Below, one piece after another: positions 59,609 through 64,000 of a stretch of DNA of 64,000 nucleotides. The position numbers and the translations under genes are program-made. Source of the stretch: Chamaecrista fasciculata (lineage: Eukaryota > Streptophyta > Magnoliopsida > Fabales > Fabaceae). The first letter of the stretch is position 1. Each line of letters starts with the position of its first letter. The notes below the pieces were generated by a model, which was not told where the DNA came from, made no database searches, and saw only the letters and a list, made by a program, of their open reading frames with translations. Where the stretch lies: contig QANZ01012023.1 of NCBI GenBank assembly GCA_003254925.1, forward strand, positions 44,172 through 108,171. Direction: 5' to 3'.

Positions 59609-62351
59609 TGTTGGGAAATCCCGGCGCCAGAGCACAGCGGAAGCAAAACGTAAAATTAAAATTTTAGCGCCAGGCCCAAGAATTCCCGAACGGATCCGCT
59701 AGTTTAATTTAAAACCTGTTAAGATAGTGGTATACCTCACGAGTTTCAATCGGTTTGGTTGTACGGAGCGTTTGCTAGAAGTCCACGTGATGCGTCCTTC
59801 CTCCGCCGGTGATCCACACGAACAGTTTTCCGGGCACCAAGGTGCTAGCCTTCGGTTCTTTTCTCCAAAAGAACCAGGGATTCAATCTACAGTGTCCTTA
59901 ACTCAAGAACTCCTTCTTGAATCAAGAGGCAAAGGTGGCGCAAGGGAGAAAGGGAAAGAACTCTTTCTTTTCTTCTCTTCTCTCAAAACCCTAATTTTTG
60001 GTGATGCAAATCGAATTCCCTAACCCTTAGGCAAACACGATTTTTCGTCTCCTCTCAACTCTAGGGAGCCAAAAATTCACTCCCACAAAAGAGCTAGGGC
60101 TTGAAGGTGGCGACTTGCTCTCTTCTCTCTCTAGGAAAGAAAAACAAATTTTCACAAATGAATTGTGTTGTGTGTGAAGTCGCCTAGCCCTAGGGTTTTT
60201 AATTAAAATTAGAGCATTATTATAATTCTAAAATTATAATATCATGACTTCATCAATTGAATTTCCAATTAAAATATTACTTAATACTTCAATTTAAATT
60301 CAAATCATAATCTTAGGGAATCAAATGGAAGATCAAATCTTCCCATGGGACCCACCTAAGAAAGGTGCCATTGTTGGGAATCCTAGGTGCCAAACGCAGC
60401 AGAAGCAGGAAAAATAAAATAAAATTAAAGCGCCTAGTCCTAGAATTCCCGAACGGATCCACTAGTAGAATTTAAAACTTTTTGATAGTGGTATACCTCA
60501 CGAGTTTCAATCGGTTGGTTGTACAAAGCGTGTCCTAGAAGTCCACTCGCAGTGTCCTCCCTCCGCTGGTGATCCACACGAACATTTTTCCGGGCACCAA
60601 GGTGCTAGCCTTCCGTTCTTTTCTCCAAAAGAATCAAGGACCAAATCTACGGTGTATGAACTCAAGAACTCCTTCTTGATTCAGGAACAAGGTGGCGCAA
60701 GGAGCTAGGAAACACAAAACTCCTTTTGTTTTCCTACTCTCAAAAATCTAGCTCAGGAATAGGACGAATTTTCTCTAACACCTTAGGAAAATTCGACTTC
60801 TTCTCTCTCTACAACCAAAGTGGCGATTTTCACTCTCTACAAGTAGGAATAAAATTCACAAAGTGAGCTAGGGTTTGACTTAGGGGGCAAGTCGACTTGC
60901 TCCCTTATTTATAAATATAGTATTTGGTGATAACACATTAATTTATCTCTATAAATTAATCCAAATGTTCATAACATTTTACACAAAATGATTGGCCCTA
61001 GGGCACAATCTCCAACAGCCATATGCTCCAATTTTCCTTTGGAATTTTATAAATCAAAAACATTCCTAACTCTTAGGAAGTCATGATTTTCCAAAGATCA
61101 TGAGTTAAGATATTCCCTAATATCTATGATTCAAATCTTTTGATATCTACATCAAATCTTTTGAATTCAAACTCATGACTTAAATTAATAAAACAATTTT
61201 ATTAATCTAAAACCATAAAATGAGGCGCCACCCTCAAATAATATTGGGGAATTTTATAAATCAATAATCTCCTAACTTTTAGGAATCTTATCTGATTTAT
61301 TATTCCCTAATATTATAATTGTAAATAATTAATCCCATTAAATATTTAACAATTATTATATTTAAACTTGTCCCACAAATTTAAATATTTCACAACCGTA
61401 GATTATTTATGACAAGACTCAATGTCCCAGAAATTTTGCTGTCTTAAATTGTGTCACCGGAGTGACCCACGAATTAACCCTAATTCGTGTCCCTTTAAGC
61501 GGTGTCTTGATCCTGCTCATGTGTGACCCAGCAGGCCTCACGTGAAGTTGGTAGCAAGCCATCTCTATGACTTGCAAGTCGTGAGCGGACTCTAGCAAGC
61601 CATCACGACTACCCAAAACACGTGAGTTATCATTTTTACCAAAACCAACTTACAACCTTATTACTACCTTGTCATAGACCCTATTGTCACACGATATCTT
61701 GGTCATGGATTAGGCATAGGAAAGTCATCCATAATCCAAACCTCAACTTTCTCGATTTCCTGAGTTAGTCCCATTTTCCTGAGTGGCCACCCTTTTCCTT
61801 GGACAGACTCATCGAGGGCGCCAGTTAGATATCTCTCATTTAATGAGGGACAAAATCCCATCTTGGCCAATCAACATTCCTCAGCACGACAATCAACCAA
61901 ACCCGTACCCAGCTCTTATGGCTACCCTGCTACGGGCAACGTTAGACTAGGCCAAAGTCTGACAACTGCAACGCCGGAATAATGATGACCTCAGATCTAA
62001 GGCGTCGTGACAGGCGTACAGGAGAGGCAAGCTGATGACTAAACCCATGCAGGACTCTCCGGGTCAGTCCAGCAACCTGTAACCCTTTACATAGTTGCAC
62101 CATGACTCTCGTTCCAGCATCTAGTGCATGCATCTCTATGCACCGAGGTCATGCTCATCTTAGTTCATTTTCGCTCCCACGAAAACAATCGACCAGGGAC
62201 AGATTTAGATTAATTATCACATAATTAATCACGGACGCTATCATAGTAAACATGCTAATTATGATAACAAAATAATTTATCTCTATAAATTAATCCAAAT
62301 GTTCATAACATTTTACATAAAATGATTGGCCCTAGGGCACAATCTCCAACA
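59609..62351 (-). repeat. 3' LTR of Copia H, containing a nested solo LTR
   Basis: Without the nested insertion (60372-61017 plus one 5-bp duplication) the LTR is about 2,092 bp. Ends are GATTTCCCAACA at 59609 and TGTTGGAGATTG at 62351 on the minus strand. U3 hairpin TGCAT-CTCT-ATGCA at 62129-62142. Confidence 0.9.
60372..61017 (-). repeat. Internally deleted solo LTR nested in the LTR of H
   Basis: 646 bp with intact ends and perfect duplication GCCAT (60367-60371 and 61018-61022). About 1.4 kb of U3 is missing at about 60931, where the sequence jumps from TTTGG to GATAACAC. Sister copies have TGAT on both sides of the break, suggesting a microhomology deletion. The palindrome CAAGTCGACTTG survives at 60888-60899. 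Confidence 0.9.
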
Positions 62352-62941
62352 GACTCCCACTTGTACTAGGGTACAATCATCAATCTAGCTGTTCCTACTC
62401 CTAGGTACACTGATCAATGCGTCTAATCCCCATCGACGATACATGCCGCTCATGTATGACCCTTGCAAGAGGCTTCGTCAGAGGATCGGCAACGTTATCC
62501 TCGCCTGCTACTTTACATATCTTCATATCACCTCTGTCAATCATCTCTAACAAGGTCAAAACGTCTGAGTATATGTTTTGTCCTCTGGTGGGACCGTGGC
62601 TCCTTGGCTTGCGCAATAGCACCACTATTGTCACAAAAGAGGGTAATGGGATCAGAGATGGTCGGAACCACCCCATGCTCGGAGATGACCTTTCTAATCC
62701 ACACAGCCTCCTTTGATGTATCCGATGCTGCAATATACTCGGACTCCGTTGTAGAATCGGCAATTGTGCTCTGCTTGGAACTCTTCCAACTCACGCTGCC
62801 ACCGTTTAGGAGAAACACATATCCTGACTGTGATTTAAAGTCATCTTGGTCGGTTTGGAAACTAGCGTCTGTGTAACCCCTTACACATAGCTCCTCATCA
62901 GTTCCATCGTAAACCAAGAACTCATCCTTAGTCCTTCTTAA
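62352..62941 (-). pseudogene. Copia H pol remnant (RNase H end)
   Basis: The polypurine tract at 62352 is followed on the minus strand by the RNase H C-terminus: CVRGYTDASFQTDQDDFKSQ, SVSWKSSKQSTIADSTTESEY, then VADPLTKPLARVIHERHVS. A frameshift lies near 62540, where four bases (TCTG) are missing from AATCATCTCTAACAAGG. Confidence 0.88.
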
Positions 62942-64000
62942 TGTTGGAGATTGTGCCCTAGGGCCAATCCTTTTATGTAAATATGTTGTGAACATATTAT
63001 TAATTTATGGAAGATAAATTAATGTGTTATCATGTTATTAGCATGTTTACTATGATAACATCGATGATTAATTATGAGATGATTAATCTAAATTTGTCCC
63101 TGGTCGATTATTTTTGTGGGAACAAAAATGAATTAAGACCAGCATGACCTCGGAGCATGAGATGCATGCACTAGATGTTGGAACGAGAGTCATGGTGCAA
63201 TTACGTAAGGTGGTTACGAGTTGCTGGACTGACCCGGAGAGTCCTGCATGGGTTTAGTCATCAGCTTGCCTCTCCTTGTACGCCTGTAGCGATGCCTTAG
63301 ACCTGAGGTCATCATTATTCCAGCGTTGCAGTTGTCAGGCTTTGGCTTAGTCTAACGCTGCCCGTAACAAGGTAGTCATAAGGGCTTAGTACGGGTCTGG
63401 TTGATTGCATTGCTGTGGAATGTGGATTGGCCAAAATGGGATTTTGTCCCTCATTAGATGAGAGATATCTAACTGGCGCCCTCGATGAGTCTGTCCAGGA
63501 AAAAGAGTCGCCACTCAAGAATTGGGACTTACTCAGGGAATCGAGAAAGTTGTGGTTTGGATTATGGATGACATTCCTGTGCCTAGTCCACGACCAAGAT
63601 ATCGTAGGACAATCGGATCTCTGACACGGAGGTACTGAGGTTAAGTCGTTTTAGTAAAAACGATAACTCACGTGTTTTGGGTAGTTGTGATGGCTTGCTA
63701 GAGTCCACTCACGACTTGTAGGTCATGGGGATGACTTGCTGCCAACTTCACGTGGGGCCTGCTGGGTCACACACGAGCAGGAACAGAACACCATTTGAAA
63801 GGGACACGAATTAGGGTTAATTCATGGGTCACCCAGGTGACACGATTTAAGACACAGAAGAAATGTCCGGGACATTATGTCTTGTCTTAATTGATCTACG
63901 GATGACATATTTAGATTTGTGGGACAAATTTAAATATAAATAATTGTTTATATAATTAATGAGATTAATTATCTACAATTTAAATATTAGGAAAATAATT
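62942..64000 (+). repeat. LTR of a further Copia copy (I), runs off the window
   Basis: Starts TGTTGGAGATTGTGCCC on the + strand inside the RNase H of Copia H and extends through the conserved U3 block to the window edge. Left flank CTTAA (62937-62941). Whether it is a solo LTR or a full element cannot be decided here. It is most like the LTRs of A. Confidence 0.9.

Larger units (their letters stand above)
59609..62941 (-). mobile_element. Copia retrotransposon H, 3' end only
   Basis: 3' LTR, polypurine tract and the last part of RNase H on the minus strand. The left flank is TCTCT (59604-59608). The element is cut at 62941 by another LTR that runs past the window edge, so the remainder may lie beyond 64000. 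Confidence 0.88.

Overview
This window is plant nuclear DNA, almost certainly from a eudicot. It holds one intact gene, a 624-codon plastid-type PPR protein that looks like CRR4. The rest is AT-rich sequence packed with nested transposable elements. I see no CRISPR array, prokaryotic operon, rRNA or tRNA gene. I cannot name the species from the sequence.

Layout. 1-4.8 kb: intergenic DNA with a probable MITE end, a candidate Ty3/Gypsy LTR and an odd inverted/direct repeat at 3315-3745. 4832-6706: CRR4-like gene, + strand. 7764-8399: Mutator-type MITE with 9-bp target duplications. 8.5-33.1 kb: a LINE on the minus strand (8550-9025 plus 18622-21753) split by a nearly intact Copia element A (9026-18621, TSD GTACT) and entered by Copia B (21754-28852), itself entered by Copia C (28853-33117). 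33.1-57.6 kb: a MULE transposase on the + strand cut into four pieces by Copia D (33448-51982, TSD TTTGG), which contains Copia E (37306-46376), and by two solo LTRs (52139-54194, TSD ACGGT; 55335-57561, TSD ATTAG). 57.6-59.6 kb: LTR-like sequence and a plant-mobile-domain fragment with an apparent intron. 59.6-64 kb: Copia H, containing a shrunken solo LTR (60372-61017, TSD GCCAT) and cut by an LTR that runs off the window end.

All these Copia copies belong to one family or two sister subfamilies. They have LTRs of about 1.9-2.3 kb starting TGTTGGAGATTG or TGATGG, a tRNA-iMet primer site, and a BARE/Angela-like gag. At least nine independent insertions of this one family lie within 55 kb, most of them inside older elements, and six are proved by matching 5-bp target duplications. 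Only element A has a nearly open polyprotein; the others carry frameshifts, stops and deletions.

The best candidates for something new are non-coding. (1) Two small inverted repeats in U3, the part that becomes the RNA 3' end, change in a compensatory way between diverged copies. (2) The 5' leader carries three copies of a hairpin whose stem is constant while its loop differs between elements but is mostly the same within an element. (3) A 12-bp palindrome sits just downstream of the TATA box in most LTRs. These point to a conserved RNA or regulatory architecture in this Copia family; no function is shown.
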